Assembly: GCF_008180445.1 (NCBI RefSeq)
Contig: NZ_VTER01000003.1
Location: 248,001-312,000, forward strand
Direction: 5' to 3'
Source of the DNA: Bacillus_AB infantis_B
GTDB taxonomy: Bacteria; Bacillota; Bacilli; Bacillales; Cytobacillaceae
DNA length: 64,000 bases
A model generated the notes under the pieces. The model did not search any database. It was not told the DNA's origin and saw only the letters and a program-made list of their open reading frames with translations. Made by a program: the position numbers and the translations under genes. Each line of letters starts with the position of its first letter. Positions within the stretch are counted from its first letter, which is position 1. Below are positions 15,197 to 22,450 of this stretch, one piece after another.

Positions 15197-15322
15197 TTAA
15201 CTATCCTTAACCTCAAGGCTAAATTCTATAAATGGGCTACCGCAGAAAGGGCATAAGTTAGGTTCCATACCATCCTTCACAGAAGTATCCTCTCCGCTCT
15301 GACAGATGTAGAGATCTCTCAA
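15197..15322 (-). CDS. Very small zinc-ribbon-like protein
   Basis: A 41-residue protein with a TTG start at 15,322 that overlaps the methyltransferase stop as TTGA and has GGAGG eight bases upstream. It contains a single Cys near residue 7 and a C-P-F-C-G pair near residues 24-28, a partial zinc-ribbon pattern. The coupling to the methyltransferase suggests co-translation. The function is unknown. Confidence 0.6.
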   Translation of the reverse strand: MRDLYICQSGEDTSVKDGMEPNLCPFCGSPFIEFSLEVKDS

Positions 15323-16578
15323 GATATGTCCCTCCGGGAAACCTTATATCGGTTCTTTGCAATACACATTTCCGGAAGATTAGCTCTTACCAAGGCATCT
15401 GGAAAATCTGGCGGTACTGAATTACCCACTCTTCTTATTTGGTCAGATTTGGTACCAATTTGGTGAATATAGTTCGTAGGGAAACCCTGACCGGCAAACA
15501 ACTCATGTGGCTGCAGCATCCTTAACCCTATATCCGAGATAGCGTATCCATTTGATTTAACAGCTACCAGCCCGAATCTATCTCTGGTTGTGATGGTGTG
15601 CAATGGCTCTTTTAACCCTTGCCCCACCCCTTGACCGTAGTATTTCGTCAGGAAGGCAGTCACTAATCCAAATCGGTTACCTCCCGCTGTTATGGTGTGA
15701 AGTGGAGTTTTTAAGGAGAGACCCCTTACCTCTTTGCTGGATTGTTCTGTATAATAACTGATTAAGAAAGCCGCCTTATGTTCATCTGGCACCAAAAAGG
15801 GGTTTTCATCCTCAATAACAAACCTTTCAAGGCCTCTTTGAATCCGTTTCAGAGTGTTAGATACTAAAGGTTTCCTTCGGTCAAAGATTGACGGTACCCC
15901 AATGGACCAGTCGATAATTTCGCTTGATGTTCTCCAAGGCTTTTTTCTCCCAAGCTGTACAGCCGGACTCTGCGGATCTCCATGAGTAGGCTCCGGCCAA
16001 ATTATCTTCTTCCCATCACAGCGTGCAATCATAAAAAATCTTTTTCTTATGGTCGGCGCCCCATAATCACAGGCTTGCAGCTCCTTAAATTGGACTTCAT
16101 ACCCTAATGATTCCAAAGCTTTTACAAAGCTATTGAACGTGACACCCTTCAATTCTTTTCGTGGTTTCCCTTTGCTATCCAATGGGCACCAATCTTTGAA
16201 TTCCTCAACATTCTCGAGCATGATGACCCTCGGCTTTACTGCAATAGCCCATTTAACAGCTATCCAGGCTAAACCTCTGATTTCCTGTTTTACAGGTTTT
16301 CCACCTTTGGCTTTTGAATGATGTGTACAATCAGGACTGAACCAAGCCAGCCCTACCCTGCGGCCGCGGCAGGCTTCTTTTGGGTCCACATCCCAGACAC
16401 TTTCGCAATAATGCTCTGTATCTGGATGATTGGCCTTATGCATGGCAATGGCAGCCGGATCGTGATTAATGGCAATATCTACAGATAAGCCAGTCGCCAT
16501 TTCTATTCCTGTACTGGCACCGCCCCCGCCGGCAAAGTTGTCGACTATAATTTCTCTAAAAAGATCGAGCTGTTGCAC
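15319..16578 (-). CDS. DNA (cytosine-5) methyltransferase
   Basis: A 419-residue C5-methyltransferase, probably protecting phage DNA from host restriction. Motif I is V-D-N-F-A-G-G-G-G (about 12-20). The catalytic cysteine is Cys 84 in W-F-S-P-D-C-T-H-H-S, where most enzymes have P-C-Q. Motif VI is L-E-N-V-E-E-F (121-127), motif VIII is Y-G-A-P-T-I-R-K-R-F, and motifs IX-X include G-N-S-V-P-P near residue 389. A target-recognition region lies around 270-350 with two repeated H-T-I-T segments. The start is GTG at 16,578 behind TTAGGAGG. There is no cognate nuclease beside it, so it is an orphan. Confidence 0.92.
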   Translation of the reverse strand: MQQLDLFREIIVDNFAGGGGASTGIEMATGLSVDIAINHDPAAIAMHKANHPDTEHYCESVWDVDPKEACRGRRVGLAWFSPDCTHHSKAKGGKPVKQEIRGLAWIAVKWAIAVKPRVIMLENVEEFKDWCPLDSKGKPRKELKGVTFNSFVKALESLGYEVQFKELQACDYGAPTIRKRFFMIARCDGKKIIWPEPTHGDPQSPAVQLGRKKPWRTSSEIIDWSIGVPSIFDRRKPLVSNTLKRIQRGLERFVIEDENPFLVPDEHKAAFLISYYTEQSSKEVRGLSLKTPLHTITAGGNRFGLVTAFLTKYYGQGVGQGLKEPLHTITTRDRFGLVAVKSNGYAISDIGLRMLQPHELFAGQGFPTNYIHQIGTKSDQIRRVGNSVPPDFPDALVRANLPEMCIAKNRYKVSRRDIS

Positions 16579-16593
16579 CAGGCTTCCTCCTAA

Positions 16594-16725
16594 TCAACTG
16601 AAATTTTGTTCCAAGCACCCATTGCAGATAAAGCTTAATAAATTGTCAGGCTCCCCGGGAGAAGCTTCTCCTCCGCACATCACGCAGCAGTTGTCTGGGC
16701 AAGTCTTTACTTGCGCTGTGCTCAT
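16594..16725 (-). CDS. Small zinc-ribbon protein
   Basis: A 43-residue protein whose ATG overlaps the stop of the upstream gene as ATGA and whose stop lies 15 bases before the methyltransferase start. It has a C-P-D-N-C-C-V-M-C-G cluster at the N-terminus and I-C-N-G-C-L at the C-terminus, the two knuckles of a zinc ribbon. The tight packing on both sides supports it being real. The function is unknown. Confidence 0.65.
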   Translation of the reverse strand: MSTAQVKTCPDNCCVMCGGEASPGEPDNLLSFICNGCLEQNFS

Positions 16726-17024
16726 CGTTTAATCAGCCTCAACATCTTTTTCGCCTTATCCGGGGGCCTCCTGCCTTGTCCCATTCTGGGGTAGCTATTT
16801 TCCCAGCGTCTTTCCCATTCCTTCAGTGCGTCAGCCTCTCCCTCTGAACACCTGATATGTAGCTCGTATAAGGGGAGCCTTTGAAGATCCATACGCCCGA
16901 CTACCTTGAATAGGTTATGCTCCTCTTTACATTTACCAGAGCAATATTGGACTTCATCAGAAGATATGGAGAATACCTTCTCACAGTTCGAACATTGACT
17001 CTTTTTTCCAATCAGCAGCTTCAC
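16722..17024 (-). CDS. Zinc-binding phage protein (hypothetical)
   Basis: A 100-residue protein with a GTG start at 17,024 after AGGAGGATTAATC. Near the N-terminus it has C-S-N-C and Y-C-S-G-K-C, together a four-Cys zinc site (residues about 11-31). The remainder is basic and helical, ending R-R-P-P-D-K-A-K-K-M-L-R-L. Such short zinc proteins are common in the replication region of Bacillus prophages. No function is known. Confidence 0.65.
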   Translation of the reverse strand: MKLLIGKKSQCSNCEKVFSISSDEVQYCSGKCKEEHNLFKVVGRMDLQRLPLYELHIRCSEGEADALKEWERRWENSYPRMGQGRRPPDKAKKMLRLIKR

Positions 17025-17121
17025 GATTAATCCTCCTGTCTAATTCGAAAATTGCCGCATTTCTATGGCTAACCGTTCGTCTGGCCAGATAATATAACTG
17101 ACCGAGTGTTAGGTTTCCCAC
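16981..17121 (-). CDS. Small hypothetical protein overlapping its neighbour
   Basis: A 46-residue frame from a GTG at 17,121. The AGGTG at the end of the upstream gene lies eight bases before it. The sequence L-T-L-G-Q-L-Y-Y-L-A-R-R is a good amphipathic helix and the rest is charged. Its end overlaps the zinc-protein gene by 44 bases in another frame. Expression is plausible from the ribosome site but not certain. Confidence 0.45.
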   Translation of the reverse strand: MGNLTLGQLYYLARRTVSHRNAAIFELDRRINREAADWKKESMFEL

Positions 17122-17126
17122 GGCGA

Positions 17127-17315
17127 TCACACCTCAATATCCATTGAGATTTCACGCCCTATGTCACATGCCATGTCGATGTACATGCGCTCAAGTTCGG
17201 TCAAAGTGGAGTCCAACAGTTTCTTATGGTCTTCAGCTTTAGAGTGGCCGGACTGAATAAGTCGCTTTATGATGAACTGCTTTCGTTTTTGAACTTGATC
17301 CATAAGTATCGCCAT
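17127..17315 (-). CDS. FbpA-like (Fur-regulated basic protein A family) protein
   Basis: A 62-residue protein with the FbpA-type pattern: K-R-K-Q-F-I-I-K-R-L-I-Q-S-G followed by L-T-E-L-E-R-M-Y near the middle. In B. subtilis FbpA is an iron-sparing helper of the small RNA FsrA. This phage copy has no visible Fur box and lies inside the replication operon, so it may do something else. ATG at 17,315 follows AGGAG by seven bases. The family assignment is from pattern memory, not a search. Confidence 0.55.
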   Translation of the reverse strand: MAILMDQVQKRKQFIIKRLIQSGHSKAEDHKKLLDSTLTELERMYIDMACDIGREISMDIEV

Positions 17316-17319
17316 TTGC

Positions 17320-18216
17320 TTACTCCTCCTGGGTCCTATACTTTTTCATCCGTTCCTCCAAGGCTTTTCGCTTTTCTGCTGTAGCCTTGTCATCAACTGC
17401 ACCGTGTGCAATCATTGGCGAAGGAACTAGTGGTTCATCAAACCATTCGGGAAGCTGTTCTTGGCGTACTCGAGCAAAAGGTTTTCTAGCACCTGTTCTG
17501 CTCTTACTAGACTGCTCTTGGTGGGCCAAGATAAGAGCATCGGCCTCTTTGACACTAGTAATCTTCTTTTCAGCCCAGTTAATTAATATCTTTTCAACGT
17601 AGCTCCAGCTTTTAGCTCCACGTTCAACGGCTATTTTCATAGCTTTAACGACTAGCTCATCATTAAGGTCACTGCACCAGCTGCTGATTTTTTCTTGAAT
17701 GTATCCTCCAATGGTTCCGAATCCATTTTGTTCAAAGAATCGGAATGGATTTTCATGAGCAGACGCGGGCTCTTCTTCTTCTTTTTTATCTGTAGTAATC
17801 TCTGTAGTATTCTCTGGTAATGGCCTGTTCATATTGAGCAGCTCGTCTGTCCATTCTGAACACTCCGTCTGTTCATTTTGAACAGGTGGTCTGCTCATAT
17901 CCTCCAGAAGGTCATAATTGATCCGATACCATTTGGTATTGTCGATTTTCAGTTTGTTGAATTTCCCTGTGATGAAAAGACCTTTAGTCTCAAGCTTTGT
18001 TATAGTCCTTCTAATCGTGCTGATTGACCAGAAAGGGAATTGCTCCTGCCAGTCTTCATATGAGTTATAAACCCATGTAAAACCGTCTTGAACATTGCTG
18101 CTTTTCTCTAGCCAGTAATGTAGCTGCTGAAGGATCATAGATTCATTCAGCCCAATTTTTTCAGCCAGGGTCGGCAAGACGACTATAGGACTCTCATCCA
18201 ATAAGAGTTTGCTCAT
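17320..18216 (-). CDS. DnaD-domain replication initiation protein
   Basis: A 298-residue replication protein. The N-terminal 110 residues form a winged-helix domain (L-N-E-S-M-I-L-Q-Q-L-H-Y-W-L and later I-S-T-I-R-R-T-I-T-K-L), which would bind the phage origin. A polar linker follows. The DnaD/PhrA-like domain at about 162-235 contains F-F-E-Q-N-G-F-G-T-I and the Y-V-E-K-I-L-I-N-W motif. This domain recruits the host helicase-loading machinery. No phage DnaC-like loader was seen next to it in the window. Confidence 0.88.
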   Translation of the reverse strand: MSKLLLDESPIVVLPTLAEKIGLNESMILQQLHYWLEKSSNVQDGFTWVYNSYEDWQEQFPFWSISTIRRTITKLETKGLFITGKFNKLKIDNTKWYRINYDLLEDMSRPPVQNEQTECSEWTDELLNMNRPLPENTTEITTDKKEEEEPASAHENPFRFFEQNGFGTIGGYIQEKISSWCSDLNDELVVKAMKIAVERGAKSWSYVEKILINWAEKKITSVKEADALILAHQEQSSKSRTGARKPFARVRQEQLPEWFDEPLVPSPMIAHGAVDDKATAEKRKALEERMKKYRTQEE

Positions 18217-18599
18217 CTTCCTTCACTCCTTCCTCAACCCGAACGCATAAGGCATATGGTCCCTTAATGGATATCAATGCGTAATCTGGGTATCTAGTTA
18301 AATATTTCTGCACATGGGTTAAAAAATTGCTCCGTTATAGTTTCTTGTTGATCCAGAAGCCATTTTGGGAGCAATACTTTTGAGTAGTAATCTAACAAAT
18401 CAAGTCCTCCACCTGTTCAATAAAAATGTGGACATGATGATCTTTTTTTGCCGGTATAGTTTCTTTCCTTCGGTTATATCCATACACTCCGACACACCTT
18501 CGGCGGGCACGAATGCTGTATGGACCGTACAGAATGACTCATTTACCTTGATATCGAAATCAACCGAAAAGAGCTTATCTGTTCTCTCCTTTCGTAGTA
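18217..18599. other. Gap with start-less open frames
   Basis: No gene can be placed here with confidence. On the minus strand a stop-free frame of about 75 codons (18,400 to about 18,630) has a protein-like composition and an AAAGGAG site at its head. However, the only in-frame starts are CTG or ATA before a late GTG. A run of seven A (about 18,442-18,448) would allow slippage into another open frame. Nearer the DnaD gene, a GTG-started 39-codon frame ends at 18,194. This looks like decayed or unconventional small genes. Confidence 0.35.
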
Positions 18600-18968
18600 T
18601 CAGCCAGCTTGCCCACGTTGGTTTTTCCTAAGCGAGTGAAGTTTCGCTGTGACTGTTGATGGGGATCGACGAAGTCTCATGGCCAAGTGCGCAATCGAAA
18701 AGTGTCTCGAATGATTCAGGAGATAAAGTTCCTCCTCTTTTGACCAGCTGCCTGCTTTCAATGGCCTTTCTTCTAAAGGCATTAATGTCTGTTTTGAATC
18801 CCGAACGAGCCGAGAAGATAACTCCTGCATTTTTCGTCCAATAGGGCATTCCCTAATGCAATAGCTCATGTGATCATATCCAGTCCGATACTCACAGGTG
18901 CCGCATTCAGAAGATAATAGATTATTAATTTCAATTCGGATTTCCTTTTTTTCTTGGTGGGTAGCCAT
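18600..18968 (-). CDS. Zinc-finger protein with C-terminal Myb/SANT-like helices
   Basis: A 122-residue protein starting at the ATG behind AAAGGGGAAG. Residues 20-43 have the spacing C-G-T-C-E-Y-R-T then Y-C-I-R-E-C-P-I-G, a four-Cys zinc site seen in many Bacillales phage proteins. The C-terminal part, K-A-G-S-W-S-K-E-E-E-L-Y-L-L and R-R-S-P-S-T-V-T-A-K, reads like a Myb/SANT-like DNA-binding domain. Together they suggest a DNA-binding protein of the early region. Its specific role is unknown. Confidence 0.7.
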   Translation of the reverse strand: MATHQEKKEIRIEINNLLSSECGTCEYRTGYDHMSYCIRECPIGRKMQELSSRLVRDSKQTLMPLEERPLKAGSWSKEEELYLLNHSRHFSIAHLAMRLRRSPSTVTAKLHSLRKNQRGQAG

Positions 18969-19148
18969 CGACTCTTCCCCTTTCTTCTGTAATTCGGTTC
19001 GAACCGTAATGACCAGGAACAATCAAAGGGTAGAGTAGGTAGAGTTGATTCCTCCTGGCCATTACGGCAAGTCCGAATCTTGCCGCAACACAGTATATAT
19101 GTTATTGTTGCTTTATCCCAAAATCACTTTTTTAAGAGCAGTGAGTGT

Positions 19149-19484
19149 TCAAGCACTTGCTGCTTTTTTCTTGCCTATTTTCGGACCGTTTGTGTACTGG
19201 AAGTTAAATCGAACCCGCTCGATCTCTGCCCCTAGCAATCTATATCGTTCAGATTGGTCAAGCCTGTCCATTTCCCGGAGCTGCTTCCCATATTTGTTTA
19301 AGGACTGTGTGACATAAATCATTTCCATTCCGTCCAGCTCTACTGAAGGTTGCGCCTCTCTTAACTTATTGAATGCAATATCAAAAAGAAGTTGACCCAT
19401 TCCCTCTAGTTCCTGGCGGAAAGCCGTCATGGCTGTAATTATCATTGAATGATCACTGCTATTAAGCTTAAGTATTTGTTTCAA
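19149..19484 (-). CDS. Hypothetical phage protein
   Basis: A 111-residue protein with a TTG start at 19,484, seven bases after AAAGGAGG. It is predicted almost entirely helical (A-F-R-Q-E-L-E-G-M-G-Q-L-L-F and S-L-N-K-Y-G-K-Q-L-R-E-M), with a basic C-terminus ending G-K-K-K-A-A-S-A. No motif is recognised. It lies in the early operon between Cro-side genes and the zinc-finger gene. Confidence 0.65.
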   Translation of the reverse strand: MKQILKLNSSDHSMIITAMTAFRQELEGMGQLLFDIAFNKLREAQPSVELDGMEMIYVTQSLNKYGKQLREMDRLDQSERYRLLGAEIERVRFNFQYTNGPKIGKKKAASA

Positions 19485-19502
19485 ATTGATGCCTCCTTTC
19501 CC

Positions 19503-19808
19503 TTATCTTTCAAAGCTCTCCATGAGCTCTAACATTTGTCTGCATTCCGACTTGCCAACAAGAAACTGGTCGACAATCACCTTTCTTTTTTTTGATACTT
19601 CGTAGCTCCTTACGAAGGCAGATGTTACGAGTAAAACAGTGGCAAAATTCCCATGATCCATAGGTACTACGATTTTGAAATCATGTCCTTGTTTTTTTGC
19701 CCAGGAAACGTTTAGACTCATTTCATGTGCTAGTTCTCGGCCAAAATTATTAGAGGCACTTTCTAAAAATTGCTCAATGTTCTCCACAGTCTCCTTGTTT
19801 TCAAGCAT
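19503..19808 (-). CDS. Hypothetical phage protein
   Basis: A 101-residue mixed alpha/beta protein of unknown family. It has an acidic N-terminal helix, a strand F-K-I-V-V-P-M-D, a hydrophobic T-V-L-L-V-T-S-A-F segment too short to be a convincing membrane helix, and a C-terminal E-C-R-Q-M-L-E-L helix. Its ATG overlaps the stop of the small membrane protein upstream by eight bases. Confidence 0.6.
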   Translation of the reverse strand: MLENKETVENIEQFLESASNNFGRELAHEMSLNVSWAKKQGHDFKIVVPMDHGNFATVLLVTSAFVRSYEVSKKRKVIVDQFLVGKSECRQMLELMESFER

Positions 19809-19908
19809 CCTCTCTTCGCCCCTTCGATTCCTCTTTCAGGAAATCATATAAAACAATTCCCATCAGGACAGCTGCCGTTGTTACCAAGTACCAAAAAATC
19901 ACTGTCAT
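19801..19908 (-). CDS. Small single-pass membrane protein
   Basis: A 35-residue peptide whose ATG at 19,908 is preceded by GGAGGTAAAGGG. Residues 3-22 form one hydrophobic helix (V-I-F-W-Y-L-V-T-T-A-A-V-L-M-G-I-V-L); the C-terminal tail is charged. It overlaps the next gene by eight bases. Its role is unknown; it is too far from lysis genes to be a holin. Confidence 0.55.
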   Translation of the reverse strand: MTVIFWYLVTTAAVLMGIVLYDFLKEESKGRREDA

Positions 19909-19943
19909 CCCTTTACCTCCTTATTATTAATCCTTAGTCGATA

Positions 19944-20201
19944 TTAACTGACCAAATTTCCAACTAGAGGCAACAGCTGATGAATTAGATTTATGCCATC
20001 CATCCCATATAAGTAAGCCACTGCTATCTCTGGTGTATTCGTCACCTGAATCCATTGTAAAAATGTATGCATATCCGGGATCTTCCGGTCTTTTTCGTAC
20101 TTTGAAACGCAAGATTGGTTACGGTTCAATCGATGTGCTAATTCTTCTTGTGATAGACCGGCCCGTTCCCTGCAAGCTTGCAGAACAGCGCCGAATTTCA
20201 A
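19944..20201 (-). CDS. XRE-family helix-turn-helix regulator
   Basis: An 85-residue DNA-binding protein. The HTH spans about residues 12-45: S-Q-E-E-L-A-H-R-L-N-R-N-Q-S-C-V-S-K-Y-E and then D-R-K-I-P. I favour the TTG at 20,201 because AAAGGGGGTG is well placed for it; a GTG nine bases earlier is possible. A second open frame in the same place (19,927-20,112) is a shadow. It is probably an early-operon regulator. Confidence 0.7.
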   Translation of the reverse strand: MKFGAVLQACRERAGLSQEELAHRLNRNQSCVSKYEKDRKIPDMHTFLQWIQVTNTPEIAVAYLYGMDGINLIHQLLPLVGNLVS

Positions 20202-20293
20202 TATATTCACCCCCTTTCAATATTCCAATTTGGAATACTCAATCATTGGATAGCTTGCTATTATTGATATAAGTAATGTTGTTTCATGTTAAT

Positions 20294-20584
20294 TTATATA
20301 GCTTCTTTTCTTGTAAAGCCATCTCCCATATTTTCGGCCCATTTTAGCAGGAATTCTCTACACTCTTTGGCTGGATAATACCATTTTTGATTAAGCTTAA
20401 ATTTAGGAAAACTCGGATCATAAAAGAAATATTCCTTTATAGTGTTCCAACTCATATTGGTTTGACGCTGTAATTCTTTTGTATCCCAGAAAGTAACTTC
20501 ATTCTCTAAACGCTCCATGTGTTTCTGGATTTCATTCTGATACAATGCTTTAATTTCTTCTTCATTAACCTGAATTTTAATCAT
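20294..20584 (-). CDS. DUF771 family phage protein
   Basis: A 96-residue protein with the DUF771 pattern: an N-terminal helical region, then V-T-F-W-D-T-K-E-L and T-N-M-S-W-N-T-I-K-E-Y-F-F, a winged-helix-like recognition unit, followed by P-K-F-K-L-N-Q-K-W-Y-Y-P. The family is typical of early regions of Firmicutes prophages; an excisionase-like or regulatory role is suspected. It lies downstream of the Cro-like gene. Confidence 0.75.
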   Translation of the reverse strand: MIKIQVNEEEIKALYQNEIQKHMERLENEVTFWDTKELQRQTNMSWNTIKEYFFYDPSFPKFKLNQKWYYPAKECREFLLKWAENMGDGFTRKEAI

Positions 20585-20613
20585 TTTTTCACCTCTTTAT
20601 TATGGAAATAAGA

Positions 20614-20838
20614 TTAAGCTGTACGTTCCCCAACTTCGCGAATCGAGTAGCGACTGGGTAAAAAAATATCTTCAGTTTTCTTGCTATATAGTTTTGCAAT
20701 CTCTTGTGCGCGTTCTGCGCTAACTTGTCTTTGTCCATTTTCGATTTGCGACAAGTACCCACCAGAAATATTGAGCTTTTTCGCTGCACTTTCTAAGCTA
20801 AAACCAGCATTAATGCGTGCTTTCTTTGGTAGACTCAT
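20614..20838 (-). CDS. Cro-like XRE regulator
   Basis: A 74-residue HTH protein, first gene of the leftward early operon and opposite the repressor. HTH residues are S-L-E-S-A-A-K-K-L-N-I-S-G-G-Y-L-S-Q-I-E, followed by N-G-Q-R-Q-V-S. The ATG at 20,838 has AAGGAGGTG upstream; a GTG three codons earlier is less well spaced. Its position directly behind the operator region fits a Cro role in the lysis-lysogeny switch. Confidence 0.8.
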   Translation of the reverse strand: MSLPKKARINAGFSLESAAKKLNISGGYLSQIENGQRQVSAERAQEIAKLYSKKTEDIFLPSRYSIREVGERTA

Positions 20839-20883
20839 TTGATTCACCTCCTTAATAACTTTGCATATTGAGTTGTTAATGAC

Positions 20884-20913
20884 ATAATATCATCGCAATT
20901 CGCAAAGTGTCAA
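20884..20913 (-). promoter_or_regulatory. Early (Cro-side) leftward promoter
   Basis: Read leftward: perfect TTGACA (20,908-20,913), 18-base spacer, TATTAT (20,884-20,889). Operator copies 1 and 2 overlap its -35 and spacer, so a repressor bound there would block it. Confidence 0.8.
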
Positions 20914-20964
20914 CGCATTTCGCGAAGTTTTTTTGAAATTATTGAAGTTTGCAATTCGCAAAGT
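20894..20964. promoter_or_regulatory. Three repressor operator sites
   Basis: Three 15-base sites share the core C/T-G-C-A-A/T-T-T-C-G-C-A/G-A-A-G-T: 20,894-20,908, 20,914-20,928 and 20,950-20,964. A half-site (TGCAAAGT read leftward) lies near 20,860. They cover both divergent promoters of the immunity region. These are probable binding sites for the CI-like and Cro-like proteins on either side. Confidence 0.8.
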
Positions 20965-20969
20965 ATAAT
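20942..20969 (+). promoter_or_regulatory. Repressor promoter, rightward
   Basis: TTGAAG (20,942-20,947), 16-base spacer, perfect TATAAT (20,964-20,969). Operator copy 3 fills the spacer, so the repressor would regulate its own synthesis. The repressor ATG is 35 bases downstream. Confidence 0.8.
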
Positions 20970-21004
20970 TGAGATATAAGATGATATTAAGGTGGTATTA
21001 ACCG

Positions 21005-21322
21005 ATGGAGTTTGGAGAAAGGTTACGTGAATTGAGAAAAGAAAAAAGGTTAACCTCAAAACAATTCGGTGAAAAGTTTAAACTTGCAGAATCGACAATA
21101 TCAGGATATGAAACAGGAGCAAGAAAACCAGATATCGAGTTAATTAAGGCATTCGCAAAATTTTTTGATGTCACAATTGATTATTTACTTGGAGAATCGT
21201 CTGATAGAAAAGGTAATATTGTCGGCTCTGCTTTTTATGACTACGATAATATTACTGAAGAAGAGAAAGACTACCTAGACCTTCAACTAGAGATCTTCAG
21301 GAAAATGAAAAAAAAACAATAA
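21005..21322 (+). CDS. CI-like XRE repressor
   Basis: A 105-residue repressor with an N-terminal HTH: L-T-S-K-Q-F-G-E-K-F-K-L-A-E-S-T-I-S-G-Y, then the family's D-V-T-I-D-Y-L-L-G-E end at about residue 60. The short C-terminal helix would dimerise. It lacks the RecA-type autocleavage domain of lambda CI, so induction probably goes through the ImmA/IrrE-type protease encoded next, as known for phi105 and ICEBs1-type systems. Confidence 0.9.
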   Translation: MEFGERLRELRKEKRLTSKQFGEKFKLAESTISGYETGARKPDIELIKAFAKFFDVTIDYLLGESSDRKGNIVGSAFYDYDNITEEEKDYLDLQLEIFRKMKKKQ

Positions 21323-21349
21323 ATAAGGGGGGAACCCCTATTTATTTTT
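21321..21349 (+). terminator. Hairpin after the repressor gene
   Basis: AAATAAGGGG pairs with CCCCTATTT (one bulge) around a GGAA loop, followed by ATTTTT. It would attenuate transcription between the repressor and the protease gene. Confidence 0.65.
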
Positions 21350-21396
21350 CCGTAAAACAGAACATACATTCCCACCTTAGTAAGGAGAAGATTTTT

Positions 21397-21993
21397 TTGT
21401 TTGAAGATTACATAAAAACCGAACTTGAGTCAATAATCGAGAATATCTATCGTGACAACAATATGCTTTTCCCCCATGACTTAACTATAAGAAATTTAGA
21501 AAGAGCTTTTAATGTGAATGTGCGTTTTATGGAAGATGCACCTAATCGGGCAATTTGGGATGATGAGGTTGCCGTAATCTTCCTACAATCTAAAATGCAG
21601 TTGAAAGAAATTCGCTCAGTGCTTTTTCATGAAATATGCCACCCGTTTAGACATGTTGGGAGCCAGGAAGTACAACCACAGTTATTTAGAGGACTTCAAG
21701 AAATCCAAGCAAATTTGTTCCAGTTGTACTCTTCCATCCCTTTTTTCATGCTGGAAAGCATAACCTTGCCATCAACAGAGGATGAGCTAGTCCATTTATT
21801 TGAAGAGGTTTTTGTAGTGACAAGGGAGGTAGCAGTTAAAAGACTGGAGCAAATCAAAGCAAGAATTTGGCGAAACAAAATGGATATCCAGTTGAAGGAA
21901 AGAGAAAAGCAAAGACATAAAAAAAACTCTATAGAACTATCAACCGAAAGTGTAAGGCTACTACAACAATTAAGCTATCAAGTTAATAAATGA
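21397..21993 (+). CDS. ImmA/IrrE-family metalloprotease (anti-repressor)
   Basis: A 198-residue ImmA/IrrE protein. The zinc-protease motif H-E-I-C-H is at 78-82, with an H-V-G segment after it and a Glu-rich helix E-I-Q-A-N-L-F (about 102-108) providing the third ligand region. In ICEBs1 and phi105 such proteins cleave the neighbouring repressor on DNA damage. The start is TTG at 21,397, with AAGGAGAAG upstream. Its pairing with a short repressor without a protease domain supports this role. Confidence 0.85.
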   Translation: MFEDYIKTELESIIENIYRDNNMLFPHDLTIRNLERAFNVNVRFMEDAPNRAIWDDEVAVIFLQSKMQLKEIRSVLFHEICHPFRHVGSQEVQPQLFRGLQEIQANLFQLYSSIPFFMLESITLPSTEDELVHLFEEVFVVTREVAVKRLEQIKARIWRNKMDIQLKEREKQRHKKNSIELSTESVRLLQQLSYQVNK

Positions 21994-22005
21994 TGGGGTG
22001 GTTTT

Positions 22006-22368
22006 TTGATTAGGCAATCAGTTTTTTATGAAGAATTTGAGGCTAATACCTATCCTTACTGGTATGGTATTGCGTTTGACGAATCAGATGTTGATTGGGA
22101 AAAAGAGATATTTTATTTTGATGTGAATGCGCCATTTGAACGTTTACAAAAGGAGGATCTAGAGGATTCTTTTATGAGTATTTCTGTAGGAAGTGCCGAA
22201 ATTGTAAAATCACAACACCATAGAAACAGGCTGGGTATTGTTCTGAAGAAACTAAAAAAAAGAGCTGAGGATTACGATGCTGATTTTAGGAAGATACGGC
22301 AATTTATAATCTTAGTATCTGACATCGAAGAAATCTTGTCATTCCATAAATCAATTAATAATATGTAA
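22006..22368 (+). CDS. Hypothetical protein of the lysogeny module
   Basis: A 120-residue acidic protein of unknown family with a TTG start. It has aromatic-rich strands (Y-P-Y-W-Y-G-I-A-F and I-F-Y-F-D-V) and a basic helix (V-L-K-K-L-K-K-R). It is transcribed with the repressor, protease and integrase, 12 bases after the protease gene. It could help maintain lysogeny, but nothing specific can be said. Confidence 0.65.
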   Translation: MIRQSVFYEEFEANTYPYWYGIAFDESDVDWEKEIFYFDVNAPFERLQKEDLEDSFMSISVGSAEIVKSQHHRNRLGIVLKKLKKRAEDYDADFRKIRQFIILVSDIEEILSFHKSINNM

Positions 22369-22450
22369 TACTTTTAGAAATTACTCTATGACAATGATTC
22401 CATACGATTAAAAGATGAAGCTTATACTTATGAATTAGAGGTGAAAAAAG

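Noticed and set aside
16594..16725. Suspected frameshift in the small zinc-ribbon gene
   Set aside because: Careful re-reading of the run of G shows the frame is intact from ATG at 16,725 to the stop at 16,594.
19927..20112. Separate 61-codon frame
   Set aside because: It overlaps the XRE regulator on the same strand in another frame; the regulator has the motif and the better start.
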